A DNA stretch of 64,000 bases from Flexilinea sp. (GCA_026645735.1 JAPKMT010000004.1:52237-116236); one strand, 5' to 3'; shown: positions 18,535-28,790, counted from the first letter of the stretch. A program made the numbers and translations. Notes: a model not told the origin generated them from the sequence alone.

Positions 18535-19416
18535 TTAGCCGGCAGCTTCGAGCGTCTTCTTCATAAAAGCGCAAGCTTTTCTTGCTTCGGAATCCAGATC
18601 ATATCCAACACTCTGATCCCGCCAAATCTTGATATCTTTTCCAACCTGGCCACCCGGAACCAGGAAAGGTTCCATCACCAAGGATCCTTTGAAATGAATC
18701 TTTTTCAAGGACTTTGCCAATTCATCCCATGGAATATGTCCTTTTCCGCAACCGGGAGGCATCCGATGGTTCTCTCCAAGATGTACGTGTCCCAGATAAT
18801 CACCGGCAGTCTCGATGGCACTTGCTATAGAGTCTTCTTCGATATTCATATGGAATGTATCTAACAGCAGTTTGACATTGGGATGATTGAGCGCCCTGCA
18901 ATAATCGACACCTTCCGCTGCAGTATTTAAAAGGAACTGTTCAAACCGGTTGACAATTTCCATGCACAACACAACGTGATTGTCCTCCGCAGCCTTCGTA
19001 ACCTGACGCACACTGCTCAAACTCAAATCAAGATAATCCTGCCGGGTCAGATTGCCCTCCGGCATCGTTGCAGGCCATGTGCCATAAAGAATTCCTGAGA
19101 GGTCGCCGCCGCCCATTTCTCCAATTCCTTCGATCTGTCCCAGAAGATATTTCACACCTCGTTTTCGAACTTCAGCATCTTCCGAAGCAACATCAAATTC
19201 CTTTGGAATACCAATGCAGTAGGTCAGTTCAATTCCGCGTGATTTGGCATGATCTGCCAGTTTTTTACGTTCTTCTTTGGACATCTGCCCGACCGTCCCG
19301 CCATTCACTTCCAAAATATCAAAACCCAGTTCAGCGACTTTATCAACAAAAGGATTGAAATCAACATCCCATTCATGGGTCCAATATGCATAATAGATAC
19401 CGACTTTATTTTTCAT
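18535..19416 (-). CDS. Sugar 3-epimerase (D-allulose/D-tagatose 3-epimerase-like, AP-endonuclease family 2 TIM barrel)
   Basis: This 293-residue protein opens MKNKVGIYYAYWTHEWDVDF, the signature opening of ketose 3-epimerases (allulose/tagatose 3-epimerases). The four metal ligands are visible: Glu in VLCMEIVNRFEQ, Asp in KLLLDTFHMNIEE, His in HVHLGENHR (with the following Glu), and Glu in LVMEPF. It probably interconverts two ketohexoses or ketopentoses at C3. Its start overlaps the 3' end of the upstream isomerase gene by 4 bases (ATGA type). Confidence 0.85.
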   Translation of the reverse strand: MKNKVGIYYAYWTHEWDVDFNPFVDKVAELGFDILEVNGGTVGQMSKEERKKLADHAKSRGIELTYCIGIPKEFDVASEDAEVRKRGVKYLLGQIEGIGEMGGGDLSGILYGTWPATMPEGNLTRQDYLDLSLSSVRQVTKAAEDNHVVLCMEIVNRFEQFLLNTAAEGVDYCRALNHPNVKLLLDTFHMNIEEDSIASAIETAGDYLGHVHLGENHRMPPGCGKGHIPWDELAKSLKKIHFKGSLVMEPFLVPGGQVGKDIKIWRDQSVGYDLDSEARKACAFMKKTLEAAG

Positions 19417-20855
19417 GATTCCTCGTCCTTGGAAAATACTTTATATTCAATTCCTAATATTTTTGCAACATTAACCATCTCTTTTACATAGTTGCCACAG
19501 ATCCCGTGTATGTGATTACAGGGATAGGATTCCAAAAATTCATCAGCGGAGATGCTCATCCGTGCAAAAGCATGCGGCCATTCGATATCCGTTGTGTGTG
19601 CTTTTGCTTCCATCTTTTCCTGTGAAAATTCTCTAAACTCACAAGGCACAATTGCCAGCCAGTATTTCCCATTTTTTCTGGCAAATCTTGCCATCGTCAT
19701 CGGCCCTGGACCGGCAAAGTATTGAACAGAGGCGCCTCCGGCAGGATAATCCGGAATTTCCGGATAAAAAGTGACTTTCTTAAGGTTTTCCGAAGCATTC
19801 CGAGAGCGATTGGCGAAAAATGTTGCATGCGTACCGGAATTTGCGAAGTACCACACATTGTCTTCCGCATCATAATGGCGAATGTCACAAAATATTACCG
19901 GCTGCCCATAGGAAACGTGTTTTAAGAATTCCATGGTCAACGCGCCATCCATGTCCGCTTCAGTCGCTGCCACAATCGGTTCATGCGAACCTTCCCAGTC
20001 ATAGGGATCATTCAGGAATGCTTCCGTTATATCCATGGTGGCAAAATAGTCCGTCAAATCGCCGTGTGCCTTAAATCCGACGAAATCCAGGTCTTTGTCC
20101 TGCATAATTTCCCGCACTGCATGGTAGGATCGGATTTGTTTTTTTAACTTATCCTGCGTCAGAATCTTTCCGTCGTATCGGATTTCTTTTACATGGGACT
20201 CCAGCCACTTTAATCCTGCATTGACTCTTTCTTCCGCGATCGTCTCACTGATCCGCACGATATCATATTGTTCAATATGCTGCACATCGACACCGAAGAT
20301 TTGCCGCCATTGGTCCTGATTCGCGACAGCCGTGTACATTCCAAGCGGGCGACCGCCAAATAATCCATAAGTTTCACCTTTAATATGGTTGACTGCACCG
20401 GCAGCACGCACATATTGCATGACCTTATTCAGTGTTTTCGGATCATGAATATCCCCCCAAATTCGGGTGTAGGTCAGTCCTATTTGATCCATCGTACCGG
20501 CACAGGCCAGCATCCCCACCATGCCCGGTTCCTTCGGGTGAATATTGCAGAACAGAAGATAAGGACCTGGAGCGAAGTTGGTTGCAATCGCTGCAAGATT
20601 GGGGAAAGCCCAGATTGCATAATTCAAGATCGTCATATCAACCCGGTTTTCCAACATCCTGCGCCCTTCACTGCGCGCTGTTTCTGCATTCCAGATAATC
20701 TCTTTCGCCTGAACCACTTCGACTTCGCCGGTGGATTCAAGAGCCTGCGCCAATTTCTGCTGATAGTTCTGGTTCAATTCCACCAGCGTATCATGGATAT
20801 ATTTTCGTCCATCCGAGAAGGTCAGAATTCCAACTTTAATTTTCTTGATCGCCAT
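19413..20855 (-). CDS. L-fucose/L-arabinose isomerase-family protein (second isomerase of the cluster)
   Basis: This protein of 480 residues belongs to the FucI/AraA-like superfamily of ketol isomerases: an N-terminal Rossmann-like part (KVGILTFSDGRKYIHD), a middle part with GLFGGRPLGMYTAV, and a C-terminal beta domain with EADMDGALTMEFLKH and NHIHGICGNY. Glu and Asp residues in EADMDGA are likely metal ligands. It is clearly shorter than, and distinct from, the classic FucI encoded next to it (603 residues), so the operon carries two different isomerases. Substrate unknown. Confidence 0.75.
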   Translation of the reverse strand: MAIKKIKVGILTFSDGRKYIHDTLVELNQNYQQKLAQALESTGEVEVVQAKEIIWNAETARSEGRRMLENRVDMTILNYAIWAFPNLAAIATNFAPGPYLLFCNIHPKEPGMVGMLACAGTMDQIGLTYTRIWGDIHDPKTLNKVMQYVRAAGAVNHIKGETYGLFGGRPLGMYTAVANQDQWRQIFGVDVQHIEQYDIVRISETIAEERVNAGLKWLESHVKEIRYDGKILTQDKLKKQIRSYHAVREIMQDKDLDFVGFKAHGDLTDYFATMDITEAFLNDPYDWEGSHEPIVAATEADMDGALTMEFLKHVSYGQPVIFCDIRHYDAEDNVWYFANSGTHATFFANRSRNASENLKKVTFYPEIPDYPAGGASVQYFAGPGPMTMARFARKNGKYWLAIVPCEFREFSQEKMEAKAHTTDIEWPHAFARMSISADEFLESYPCNHIHGICGNYVKEMVNVAKILGIEYKVFSKDEES

Positions 20856-21002
20856 AACGTTTCTCCACGTTTTTTTATTTATTCAAGCATCCACCCAACC
20901 GTTCAAATTTTGGATCTTTGATGCTAGTTTGATAGTCTGATTTTCTGTTGCTTCCCTTTGATCCCAAAACCTTCGTTTTATCGGGGAATCAGATCTGCCA
21001 TC

Positions 21003-22814
21003 TTATTTTTTATATAAAGGACCGTAATTCAAACATGCCCGAAAATCCGAGCTCTCCAAATCCTTCGTCCCAAATGCTCCCCAAACAGAAGGCCGATAGA
21101 TTTCTTTTGCAGTCAAATTATGCATTCCAACCGGAATTCGCAGCATGGCAGCCAATGAAATCAGATCTGCTCCGATATGTCCATAACTCATCGCACCGTG
21201 GTTTGCTCCCCAGTTATTCATCACTTCATAAACATCATTGAATGGGAACTCACCGGTCAGGCGAGGTACAAACCAATGTGTCGGCCAGGTGGGATCCGTT
21301 CGTTCAATAATCTTTTTCGCGACATCATCCGGTAAATCGGCAGTCCAACCTTCCGCAAACTGCAACACAGGACCAATCCCCTTGATGAGATTCAACCGCA
21401 GCATAGTCACCGGCATTCCTCCTTTGCCGAGATATCCGGAGGAAAAACCACCGCCACGGAAAGCATCCAGTTGTGCCGGATACCAGGTTGTGACTTCCAG
21501 ACATTTTCGCATTTCAAGATCTGTAATTTCCCAGAACGGTTTCATAACCGGATTTCCATCTTTTTCCATTTGGCCGCAGGCATCGAGAGAACAGGCGCCT
21601 GAGTTGATCAAATGAATGAAACCATTTGCTGCAAGGCCTTCCAAATGATGACCGGTTATCCGTTCAACAGCCTCTGGACTCCAATACGTTCTTACATCCG
21701 CAAAGATCTGCGGCAGGTTGGTCAGAAGATATCCAAAAAGCATACAAACTGCATTCAGACTGTCATTCTCTGTCGCAAATGGAAATGGAGCTCGGATGCC
21801 ATTCCAGTCGAAGGAAGAATTGAGCATAGATTCCATAAAATCCCCGTTGGGGAAATAATCCGTCCATTGCCGCTGCCCCTGGAAACCGCCCAGAATTGCA
21901 TTGTGACCCAAGGCTTCTTCTGAAAAACGTTTTTCAAAATTCGGATTGCCGATCATCAAATCCCGCGCACAGAGAAACATTTTGACAGACATTTCCCAAT
22001 CCTTGTCCAGTTGTTCCCGAGTTTTGCTGCGATCTTCTTCAGATTTACCCAATCCTTCTTTGCAATGCTTCCGGACCCAGACAATCGCTTTCTCATATTC
22101 ATCATGATCGTACAATTCCAGGTCAAACCGCCGAACCAGTTCCACCATATCGATGAATTCAACGCGCATCCCCAAATAATCTTCAAAGAAATCAGAATTC
22201 ACCATGGAACCCGCGATTCCCATTGAAGTACCGCCCAATGACAGGTAGGATTTATTTTTCATCATCGCAGTTGCCAGGCCGGCTTTGACAAAACGCAGAA
22301 TCTTTTCCTGCACATCCGGAGTAATATTTGCGTCGTCTTTTTCCTGAACGTCCTTTCCATAAATGGAAAATGTCGGAAGTCCTTTTTGGTTGTAAGAGGC
22401 CAGCGCGGAAGCAAGATAGACAGCTCCCGGGCGTTCTGTCGCATTAAAACCCCATATCGCCTTTGGCAGTTCGGGATTCATGTCGATGGTCTCAGCGCTG
22501 AAACACCAGCTTGGCGTCACAGTCAGTGAAACTCCCACACCTTCCCGTGCAAATTTTTCATCCGTGTGAACTGCTTCCACCACGCCACCAATCGTTCGAT
22601 CAGCAATTACACATTGAACCGGCGATCCATCCGGATATTTTAGATTTGCAGAAATAAATTCGGCTGCAATCTTTGCCATTCCCATCGTCTGGTCTTCGAG
22701 TTTTTCTCGAATTCCATTGACACGTCCATCAATTATCGGGCGAATACCTACTTTCGGGAATTGCCCTACCCAGCGCCAGTCTCCAAAAGGATTTTTCTTT
22801 GAATGATTTGCCAT
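21003..22814 (-). CDS. fucI: L-fucose isomerase
   Basis: The start is ATG 22814 with GGAGAAAG upstream. The 603-residue product fits FucI (about 590 residues) in length and order: the N-terminal [11 protein letters not shown], the middle [15 protein letters not shown] and the C-terminal [22 protein letters not shown] with [18 protein letters not shown]. FucI converts L-fucose to L-fuculose and D-arabinose to D-ribulose, using Mn. No fuculose kinase FucK of standard type or fuculose-phosphate aldolase is directly adjacent; the divergent FGGY kinase (28874) may take the kinase role, and the nearest class II aldolase is at 51116. Confidence 0.88.
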   Translation of the reverse strand: MANHSKKNPFGDWRWVGQFPKVGIRPIIDGRVNGIREKLEDQTMGMAKIAAEFISANLKYPDGSPVQCVIADRTIGGVVEAVHTDEKFAREGVGVSLTVTPSWCFSAETIDMNPELPKAIWGFNATERPGAVYLASALASYNQKGLPTFSIYGKDVQEKDDANITPDVQEKILRFVKAGLATAMMKNKSYLSLGGTSMGIAGSMVNSDFFEDYLGMRVEFIDMVELVRRFDLELYDHDEYEKAIVWVRKHCKEGLGKSEEDRSKTREQLDKDWEMSVKMFLCARDLMIGNPNFEKRFSEEALGHNAILGGFQGQRQWTDYFPNGDFMESMLNSSFDWNGIRAPFPFATENDSLNAVCMLFGYLLTNLPQIFADVRTYWSPEAVERITGHHLEGLAANGFIHLINSGACSLDACGQMEKDGNPVMKPFWEITDLEMRKCLEVTTWYPAQLDAFRGGGFSSGYLGKGGMPVTMLRLNLIKGIGPVLQFAEGWTADLPDDVAKKIIERTDPTWPTHWFVPRLTGEFPFNDVYEVMNNWGANHGAMSYGHIGADLISLAAMLRIPVGMHNLTAKEIYRPSVWGAFGTKDLESSDFRACLNYGPLYKK

Positions 22815-22988
22815 CAGACTTTCTCCAGTTCTTTTGTCCATTTTCAGGATACTTTTCTCCAGCTCTTAAAAGCGATCCATAATTTTTGAATAGAGAAGTA
22901 TGTAAATATCTTCTTTTATTTTTGAAAAAAAGACATTTACAACAAACCTCCCATTCGTCATGAAATATTATTTCGATATTTTTGAGAA

Positions 22989-23020
22989 CTGCCATTGCCG
23001 CTGTACAGCGGCAATGGCAG
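22989..23020 (-). promoter_or_regulatory. Perfect 15-bp hairpin after the sugar-binding-protein gene
   Basis: A 32-bp perfect palindrome (arms CTGCCATTGCCGCTG at 22989-23003 and its complement, centre TA) lies 22 bases after the binding-protein stop and about 175 bases before fucI. On the transcribed strand no T-run follows, so it is more likely an mRNA 3'-end stabiliser or partial attenuator than a full terminator. The same arrangement follows the other two binding-protein genes of the window. Confidence 0.75.
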
Positions 23021-23042
23021 CATTTGGATAATACGAACAGGA

Positions 23043-24044
23043 TTAGTCTGCGTATTTCGGATCGGTTGAATATAAGTATTCAAGCGTCTGAACATTTTCC
23101 GGTGTGGCAAGACGTCCGGCAATCAGGTTTACCTTCTCGTACGGTTCGCCATTGACCATCTTATTCAGAGTGTCAACCAAGAGAACAGAAACGGAGTAAG
23201 CTTCCCAGGTTGTTCCGACATCGATGATACCGTTAACCATGGCTTCGTAACCCATCGGGTTGATGTCATCCGCTGCCATCCAAATGTGTTTCGGATCGCC
23301 GGCAGGAGCATCCTTATCGACTGCGGACAATGCATTTTCAACTGAGGAGAAGGCAAAATCAGAAGCGACATACATACAATTGGCATCCGGATTTGCCTGT
23401 AATGCATTGAGAGCACCCTGATAGAATTTTTCAGGTTTCCATTCAGTCGGAACTTCAGCTATGGTTGTCCATGCGCCAAGTTCTTTTTCAACTTCTGCCC
23501 ATGCATTGTGGCGAAGAACAGCAGTGTTGTCCAGCAGGTCACCCTGAAGCTCAATACATTTTCCTTCCACGCCATTATCCTTCAGCAGCTTTGCAAATGC
23601 TTCTGCTGTGGAACGAGCCTGGAGATAGCCATCTTCCCCGACATGAGCAGTTGGCTCACCGCTGGTGGAAGCACGATCGAATGTAATGAAAGGAATCCCT
23701 GCTTCTTCAGCTGCTTTGATGGATGCGCCGATTGTACCTGAATCTTGAGAACGAGCTACAATATAATCAACTTTCTGATTGATGCAGTCCTGAATATTGT
23801 TATTCTGCAGGTTTGCATCACCGTTGGCTACATTCACAATCCATTCATACTTAATACCGGTTGTTGGCTCTAATTCCTTTGCATACATTTCCATGTAGTC
23901 TTGCCATGCCTGGATCAGGGAGTGAACTTTTTCATTCCACGATACACAGACCTTAACCGTCTTTTCTTCTCCCGCAGGTGCGAAAGCAGCAAGCATGCTG
24001 AGAACGACTACTAACAACAGTGTTACAAGAATCTTCTTTTTCAT
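23043..24044 (-). CDS. Sugar ABC transporter substrate-binding protein (ribose/galactose type)
   Basis: This 333-residue protein has an N-terminal signal (MKKKILVTLLLVVVLSMLAA.FAPAG), a Peripla_BP_4-type fold start (KTVKVCVSWNEKVHSLIQ) and IVARSQDSGTIGASIKAAEEAGIPFITFD, the hinge and ligand region of ribose-binding-protein relatives. No lipobox Cys is seen after the hydrophobic stretch, so it is exported but not obviously lipid-anchored. It works with the two permeases and the ATPase encoded upstream in the same operon. A strong hairpin after its stop probably sets its high expression relative to the enzymes downstream. Confidence 0.9.
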   Translation of the reverse strand: MKKKILVTLLLVVVLSMLAAFAPAGEEKTVKVCVSWNEKVHSLIQAWQDYMEMYAKELEPTTGIKYEWIVNVANGDANLQNNNIQDCINQKVDYIVARSQDSGTIGASIKAAEEAGIPFITFDRASTSGEPTAHVGEDGYLQARSTAEAFAKLLKDNGVEGKCIELQGDLLDNTAVLRHNAWAEVEKELGAWTTIAEVPTEWKPEKFYQGALNALQANPDANCMYVASDFAFSSVENALSAVDKDAPAGDPKHIWMAADDINPMGYEAMVNGIIDVGTTWEAYSVSVLLVDTLNKMVNGEPYEKVNLIAGRLATPENVQTLEYLYSTDPKYAD

Positions 24045-24151
24045 TTACAAATCTCCTTTTTGTTATTTTTAAGTAATGCCGAACTGCATCACCTATTACC
24101 TTAGTATTTTCCTGATCACAGCCATTTTAATAAAGACGCAAGCATGAAAGT

Positions 24152-25168
24152 TTATTTCGAAGCCGAGGCAACAGCAATCTCATCTTCCATAATTTTCACT
24201 TTCGGTTTTACCTGTGTTTTTAATGAATCAGCGAACATCGAGATAAAAATGACTCCACCTCGGACAAAAGAATAAACATAAACCGATGCACCGATATAGT
24301 TGAGTCCGGTTTCAATAACTGCCAGCGTTATGCCACCGATCAGGACCCCCGGAAGTATTGAACCCTCGCCTCCGTACAAACTGACCCCTCCGATGACCAG
24401 CATCGCAATAGCGGTAAATTCATAGGAGGTTCCACTGGTCGGAGTAACTGATCCGACCTGCAGAGACATGATGATTGCGCCGATACCTGCCATCAATCCA
24501 CAGACCACATAGGCAAAAAAGCTGATTTTCTTCTCTTTAATTCCCAACTTTTCGGCAATAGAAATATCGTTGCCGATGGCCACAACTTGCCGTCCAAATT
24601 GCGTTTTTGAATGAATCAGCATCATGATCAAAAGAATTAACAGACTGAAAATAATATCAATATACACTGGCCCGACTTTTTTGTTTCCCAGGAAGCGAAT
24701 GGAACGAGGAAGGCTGACCACCATGGAATTGGTCAGCAATAATCCGATCCCACGAAATGCAAGCTGTGTTCCAAAAGTGGCAATCATCGGATTTACATTC
24801 AGGATAACGACGAAAAAGCCATTCAGAGCACCCATCAGGCAGGATAATACGAGCATACTGGCTACTGCCAACGGAATCGGAAGTCCCATTCTGGAAATCA
24901 TCAACGCGCCGATGGCTGCACAGAGATATGCGATCGATCCGACTGAAATGTCAATTCGTTTCGTCATAATCACAAAAGCCAGTCCGGAAGCGATAATCAG
25001 CAACGGTGCTGCGGTATGCAGCACCGACATGGCCGCATTCATCGAGAAAAAGCTGGGCGCTGTGATGGAAAAATAAATGATCACCAGCAGCAATACAAGC
25101 AAAAAACCATAAGTGAAGAGAAAATCACGCAGCGAAAAATTGTGTTGTTTTTTTGTCATCATGGTCAT
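24152..25168 (-). CDS. Sugar ABC transporter permease (RbsC-like)
   Basis: This 338-residue protein with about ten hydrophobic segments carries BPD_transp_2 hallmarks: ITKRIDISVGSIAYL-like motif (MTKRIDISVGSIAYLCAA) and VVAIGNDISIAEKLGI (the cytoplasmic loop that contacts the ATPase). Its start overlaps the ATPase stop by 4 bases. With the second permease at 26686 it probably forms a heterodimeric channel for a monosaccharide. Confidence 0.9.
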   Translation of the reverse strand: MTMMTKKQHNFSLRDFLFTYGFLLVLLLVIIYFSITAPSFFSMNAAMSVLHTAAPLLIIASGLAFVIMTKRIDISVGSIAYLCAAIGALMISRMGLPIPLAVASMLVLSCLMGALNGFFVVILNVNPMIATFGTQLAFRGIGLLLTNSMVVSLPRSIRFLGNKKVGPVYIDIIFSLLILLIMMLIHSKTQFGRQVVAIGNDISIAEKLGIKEKKISFFAYVVCGLMAGIGAIIMSLQVGSVTPTSGTSYEFTAIAMLVIGGVSLYGGEGSILPGVLIGGITLAVIETGLNYIGASVYVYSFVRGGVIFISMFADSLKTQVKPKVKIMEDEIAVASASK

Positions 25169-26676
25169 TCCTTTTCTGAAGCAGCACCCGTTGCAGTCGC
25201 TACCAAATCCTCTTTTGTTGCGTTGCTTCCAAATTCAGCAACAATACTTCCGCGTTTCATCACCAGATACCGGTCACTGACACTCATGATTTCTTCAATT
25301 TCCGAAGAAATCACTAAAATTCCGGCTCCCTGTTCTGCCAGGTCCGAGATAATCCGGCGGATATCCGCTTTGGCACCGACATCCAGACCTCTTGTTGGTT
25401 CATCCATGATATAAATCGGAGGATTTTTCTGAAGCCATCGACCAATAATCACTTTTTGCTGATTACCGCCCGACAAAGTCTCAACGCGCTGATTTTTACT
25501 GGAAATCTTGATATCCATTCTTTTTACATACTTATCGGTTTCAATGTTTTCCAGTTTGGAATCAATGACAGATGAAAATGGTTTCTTTCTGGTCAAATTT
25601 GTAAGATTGGCAAGCGACATATTATTACGAACGGACATGGGAAGCAACAGACCCTCTTCCCGTCGGTTTTCAGTGATCATTCCAATATACTTCTTTGTTT
25701 CGGATTGTTTTACCGGGATCATCTGATCATCGACCTTGATCGAGATCGTTCCGCCATCGATCGGATCCAGTCCCACAAGAGCCCGTGCTACTTCTGTTCT
25801 GCCGGAACCCAGTTGACCCCACAATCCAACCACTTCACCTTTTTTCAATGAAAAAGAAATATCGCTGATCACACCCGACCGGTAAACGCCTTTAACGTTC
25901 ATGATCTCTTCACCAGCTTTATGTTCCGACCGTTCATAATAGGTATCAATTTCCTTTTCGCCAATCATCATTTTCACAATATCACTGTTGGTATATTCGG
26001 AAACCAATCCCCCTCCGGCAGTTTCTCCATTACGCAGAACCATCACCCGGTCGCACAAGCTGAAAACTTCATCCAGAAAATGTGAGATGTAGATGATGAC
26101 AGAACCTTCCTGCTTCAAGGACCGGATAACTTCAAACAGATGTTCTTTTTCTCTGGATGTCAGAGAAGAAGTCGGTTCGTCAAAAATGATGATCTGCGGA
26201 TTATGCAGCAAAGCGCGGCCGATTTCAACCATTTGCTGGTCACCCGGGCTGATATTTCGAATTTTTTCTCTGGGATCAAAATTACAGCCCAATCGCTTCA
26301 GAACAACCCGACAGCGCTGATAAATCGTTTTATAATCGATCAAACCATATTTATAAGGAAATGATGATATATACATCGTATCCGCAATACTCATTGTCGG
26401 CAGCATGGCCATTTCCTGATGGACAAAAGCAATGCCATTGGCAGCCGCATCAGACGGAGAACTGATGCGAACTTCTTCTCCGTTGATATAAATTTTTCCA
26501 TTGTTGGGCTCCAGATTGCCGCCCAGAATATTCATCAGGGTTGATTTTCCTGCACCATTTGCACCGACCAGTGCCAGTATTTCACCTTTGGATGCTTCAA
26601 ATGAGACATTTTTTAATGCCTGGACACCCGGAAAAGATTTTGCAATACCATCCATTTTCAAATAAGGAATTGTCAT
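25165..26676 (-). CDS. Sugar ABC transporter ATP-binding protein (RbsA/MglA-like, two nucleotide-binding domains)
   Basis: The protein has 503 residues in two ABC domains. The first has Walker A GANGAGKSTLMN, signature ISPGDQQMVEIGRAL and Walker B IIFDEPTSSL. The second has a degenerate Walker A (GQLGSGRTEVARAL), as is normal in RbsA/MglA proteins, but a good signature LSGGNQQKV and Walker B IYIMDEPTRGLD. It energises uptake by the neighbouring permeases. The unusual SPGDQQ in the first signature is within known variation. Confidence 0.92.
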   Translation of the reverse strand: MTIPYLKMDGIAKSFPGVQALKNVSFEASKGEILALVGANGAGKSTLMNILGGNLEPNNGKIYINGEEVRISSPSDAAANGIAFVHQEMAMLPTMSIADTMYISSFPYKYGLIDYKTIYQRCRVVLKRLGCNFDPREKIRNISPGDQQMVEIGRALLHNPQIIIFDEPTSSLTSREKEHLFEVIRSLKQEGSVIIYISHFLDEVFSLCDRVMVLRNGETAGGGLVSEYTNSDIVKMMIGEKEIDTYYERSEHKAGEEIMNVKGVYRSGVISDISFSLKKGEVVGLWGQLGSGRTEVARALVGLDPIDGGTISIKVDDQMIPVKQSETKKYIGMITENRREEGLLLPMSVRNNMSLANLTNLTRKKPFSSVIDSKLENIETDKYVKRMDIKISSKNQRVETLSGGNQQKVIIGRWLQKNPPIYIMDEPTRGLDVGAKADIRRIISDLAEQGAGILVISSEIEEIMSVSDRYLVMKRGSIVAEFGSNATKEDLVATATGAASEKE

Positions 26677-26685
26677 TGCATCCTC

Positions 26686-27684
26686 CTACTTTGTAGATTT
26701 CTTGCGGCTGTTCGCATCAATTGCCACAAAGGTGATGATGATGATACCTTTGATCACCAGTGTCAGATAATACGAGACATTCGCCATGTTCATTACATTG
26801 CTGATCAGAGTAATGATGATCGCTCCGACAACCGCATTGACAGCAGTGCCCACACCACCCATGGTACTGACACCGCCAACTGCAGCGGAAGCAATAATAT
26901 CCATTGCAACGGCATCTTTTCCCATCTGTGGACTCGCCGCATATAATCTCGATGTCATGATGATTGCTGCCAGCCCGCCCATTAGACCCGCGAACGAATA
27001 CGCAGCCAGGACCACTTTTTTGGTAGGAATACCGGATACTCTGGATGTGCGAATATTGGTACCAGTGGAATATAGCCAACGGCCGAAATAAGTTTTTGTG
27101 ACTGCAAACTGCAGGAAAAGTGTCAGGAGTAACACGATTATGATTGGCAGCGGAATCCCGCCAATTTTCATCAGTATCGCATTACAGAAATTCTCCGGAA
27201 CCGGAATGCTGATCTGATTGGTAATCATGGTTGCTGCACCGATTGTTACCGCCTGCATAGCCAGCGTTACGACAAATGGGATCATACCGAAATAACTGAC
27301 TGAGATTCCATTTATTAAACCCAATAAAGCCGGAACAGCCAGCATAACGACAGCGCCAATAATCGGATTACCACCAGACCGCATGTATATTGCGCCAAAA
27401 ATTGATCCCAATGCCATGACTCCCGGCATGGAGAGATCAATTCCTCCCAGAATTAATACAGCCGCCTGACCAATTGCTAAAATTGCCAAAGATGCTGTCT
27501 GAAGCAGTACAGAAATCAGGTTGGATACCGTTAAAAAATAGGGAACAAAAATACTGACTGCAACAAACACAACAACCAGAACAATATAAGGAAGATAACG
27601 TGTCCAGTATATGTCCCTGGACTCTTTGGAATCTTTTTTTGATAGCAGCTGTGTTACTCCGGAATTAAATGTACTCATTTCCAC
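26686..27684 (-). CDS. Sugar ABC transporter permease (RbsC-like), first gene of the operon
   Basis: This 332-residue polytopic protein has LILGGIDLSMPGVMALGSIFGA (the conserved DLSxG-like segment) and YSTGTNIRTSRVSGIPTKKV (ATPase-contact loop). It is the first gene after the divergent regulatory region. The gap of 9 bases to the ATPase gene and the overlap of the next pair show one transcript: permease, ATPase, permease, binding protein, then enzymes. Confidence 0.9.
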   Translation of the reverse strand: MEMSTFNSGVTQLLSKKDSKESRDIYWTRYLPYIVLVVVFVAVSIFVPYFLTVSNLISVLLQTASLAILAIGQAAVLILGGIDLSMPGVMALGSIFGAIYMRSGGNPIIGAVVMLAVPALLGLINGISVSYFGMIPFVVTLAMQAVTIGAATMITNQISIPVPENFCNAILMKIGGIPLPIIIVLLLTLFLQFAVTKTYFGRWLYSTGTNIRTSRVSGIPTKKVVLAAYSFAGLMGGLAAIIMTSRLYAASPQMGKDAVAMDIIASAAVGGVSTMGGVGTAVNAVVGAIIITLISNVMNMANVSYYLTLVIKGIIIITFVAIDANSRKKSTK

Positions 27685-27770
27685 AGTCCTCGCTTCATAT
27701 AAATATTTTCTTTTGACTCCATAAAGGATGATTCAAAAAAGAAAAGATCGTTGTTTTTGATAATTCAACT

Positions 27771-27788
27771 TGTTATCATGTAATTATA
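27771..27788 (-). promoter_or_regulatory. Operator-like 18-bp dyad at the transporter-operon promoter
   Basis: TGTTAT-CATGTA-ATTATA on the plus strand resembles the other three sites (15 of 18 identical to 17421-17438). On the minus strand its end forms TATAAT (27783-27788), a good -10 about 100 bases upstream of the permease start; the -35 is weak. In the same 347-base divergent gap there is also an imperfect dyad GTCATG-N7-CATGAC at 27847-27865. Confidence 0.55.
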
Positions 27789-27956
27789 TCTTAGCTCATT
27801 CTAACATGGATTTCCGATTTTTCGGCAGGATACGAGAAAGATAAAAGTCATGTAATTTCCATGACAATGTTATTAATTGAGGAATTATGAAGTAAATGTT
27901 ATTCTTTTTTACAGTCATCGACGGCTTTTCCCGATCGATAACCCAAAATAGACCTA

Positions 27957-28004
27957 TTGACAGTCTGTAAGGGTTGGCATAAAATTTGTAATTACAGGAT
28001 TATA
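27957..28004 (+). promoter_or_regulatory. gntR promoter with overlapping 18-bp operator
   Basis: TTGACA (27957-27962), a 17-bp spacer, and TAAAAT (27980-27985) form a strong promoter. The operator TGTAAT-TACAGG-ATTATA (27987-28004) follows the -10 directly and contains the perfect 10-bp palindrome TGTAATTACA. This indicates autorepression by the GntR protein encoded downstream. Confidence 0.75.
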
Positions 28005-28031
28005 TGCTTGGGTAAGATTAACAGAAGGCTT

Positions 28032-28790
28032 ATGGAAACAAACACTGCCATCAATTTCAACAGCAATATACCGTATTATATTCAGCTTGTAAAATTGTTG
28101 AACGATCAGATATCGAATCAGCAATGGAAACCTGGCGAACAGATTCCGGGGGAGCAGGAGTTATGTTCGCTCTATAATATCAGCCGTACTGTTGTCAGGC
28201 AGGCATTAGGAGAACTGGAACGCTCCGGTTTGATTTCACGCCGAAAAGGGAAAGGAACTTTTGTTTCCGAACCCAAAGTCGAAGAAGGTTTAATGCAAAA
28301 TCTGACTGGTTTTCACCAGGAGATGGCTTCAAAAGGGGTCAACACTGTAACAAAAGTTTTGCACCACGCAGTGACCAAAGCGAACTCAAAAGTGGCCGGT
28401 TATCTTGGAATCCCGGAAGGAACGCGGGTGATTGACATCCAACGACTTCGATTCGTAGATTCAAAGTTGAACCATTTTGTAACAACCTATATCCCATTTG
28501 ATTTATGCCCGAAATTGGCAGAAGCCAACCTGGAAAATCGTTCCCTTTATGAATTTTTGGAGAAAGAATGCGGGATTTACATCACCAGCGGACGACGTTA
28601 CGTAGAAGCAGTTGCTGCTACAGAAACCGAAGCGCTGCTTCTTGGAGTCGATCGCGGAGCACCGCTGCTTCTTTTGGATAGTGTCAGTTTTGATTCAAAT
28701 GGACGATGTGTTGAATATTATCATGCGCTTCATCGCGGAGATTGCTCCAGATTCATGGTGGAATTAGTCCGATCACATGATCAGGCATGA
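28032..28790 (+). CDS. GntR-family transcriptional regulator (HutC subfamily, UTRA domain)
   Basis: I start at ATG 28032 (METNTAINF); AGAAGG lies just upstream, rather close, and the longer frame from 27957 would overlap the promoter. The 252-residue product has an N-terminal winged helix (YYIQLVKLLNDQISNQQW, then LYNISRTVVRQALGELERSG and RRKGKGTFV, about residues 12-80) and a UTRA effector domain that should bind a sugar phosphate or similar metabolite. It lies between the transporter/isomerase operon and the kinase operon. The shared 18-bp dyads suggest it represses both and also the aroE-like operon at 17 kb. Confidence 0.88.
   Translation: METNTAINFNSNIPYYIQLVKLLNDQISNQQWKPGEQIPGEQELCSLYNISRTVVRQALGELERSGLISRRKGKGTFVSEPKVEEGLMQNLTGFHQEMASKGVNTVTKVLHHAVTKANSKVAGYLGIPEGTRVIDIQRLRFVDSKLNHFVTTYIPFDLCPKLAEANLENRSLYEFLEKECGIYITSGRRYVEAVAATETEALLLGVDRGAPLLLLDSVSFDSNGRCVEYYHALHRGDCSRFMVELVRSHDQA

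Noticed and set aside
24045..24151. GTAAT ... ATTAC near the first binding-protein gene as a further GntR site
   Set aside because: The half-sites are far more than 6 bases apart and there is no promoter, unlike the four accepted sites.
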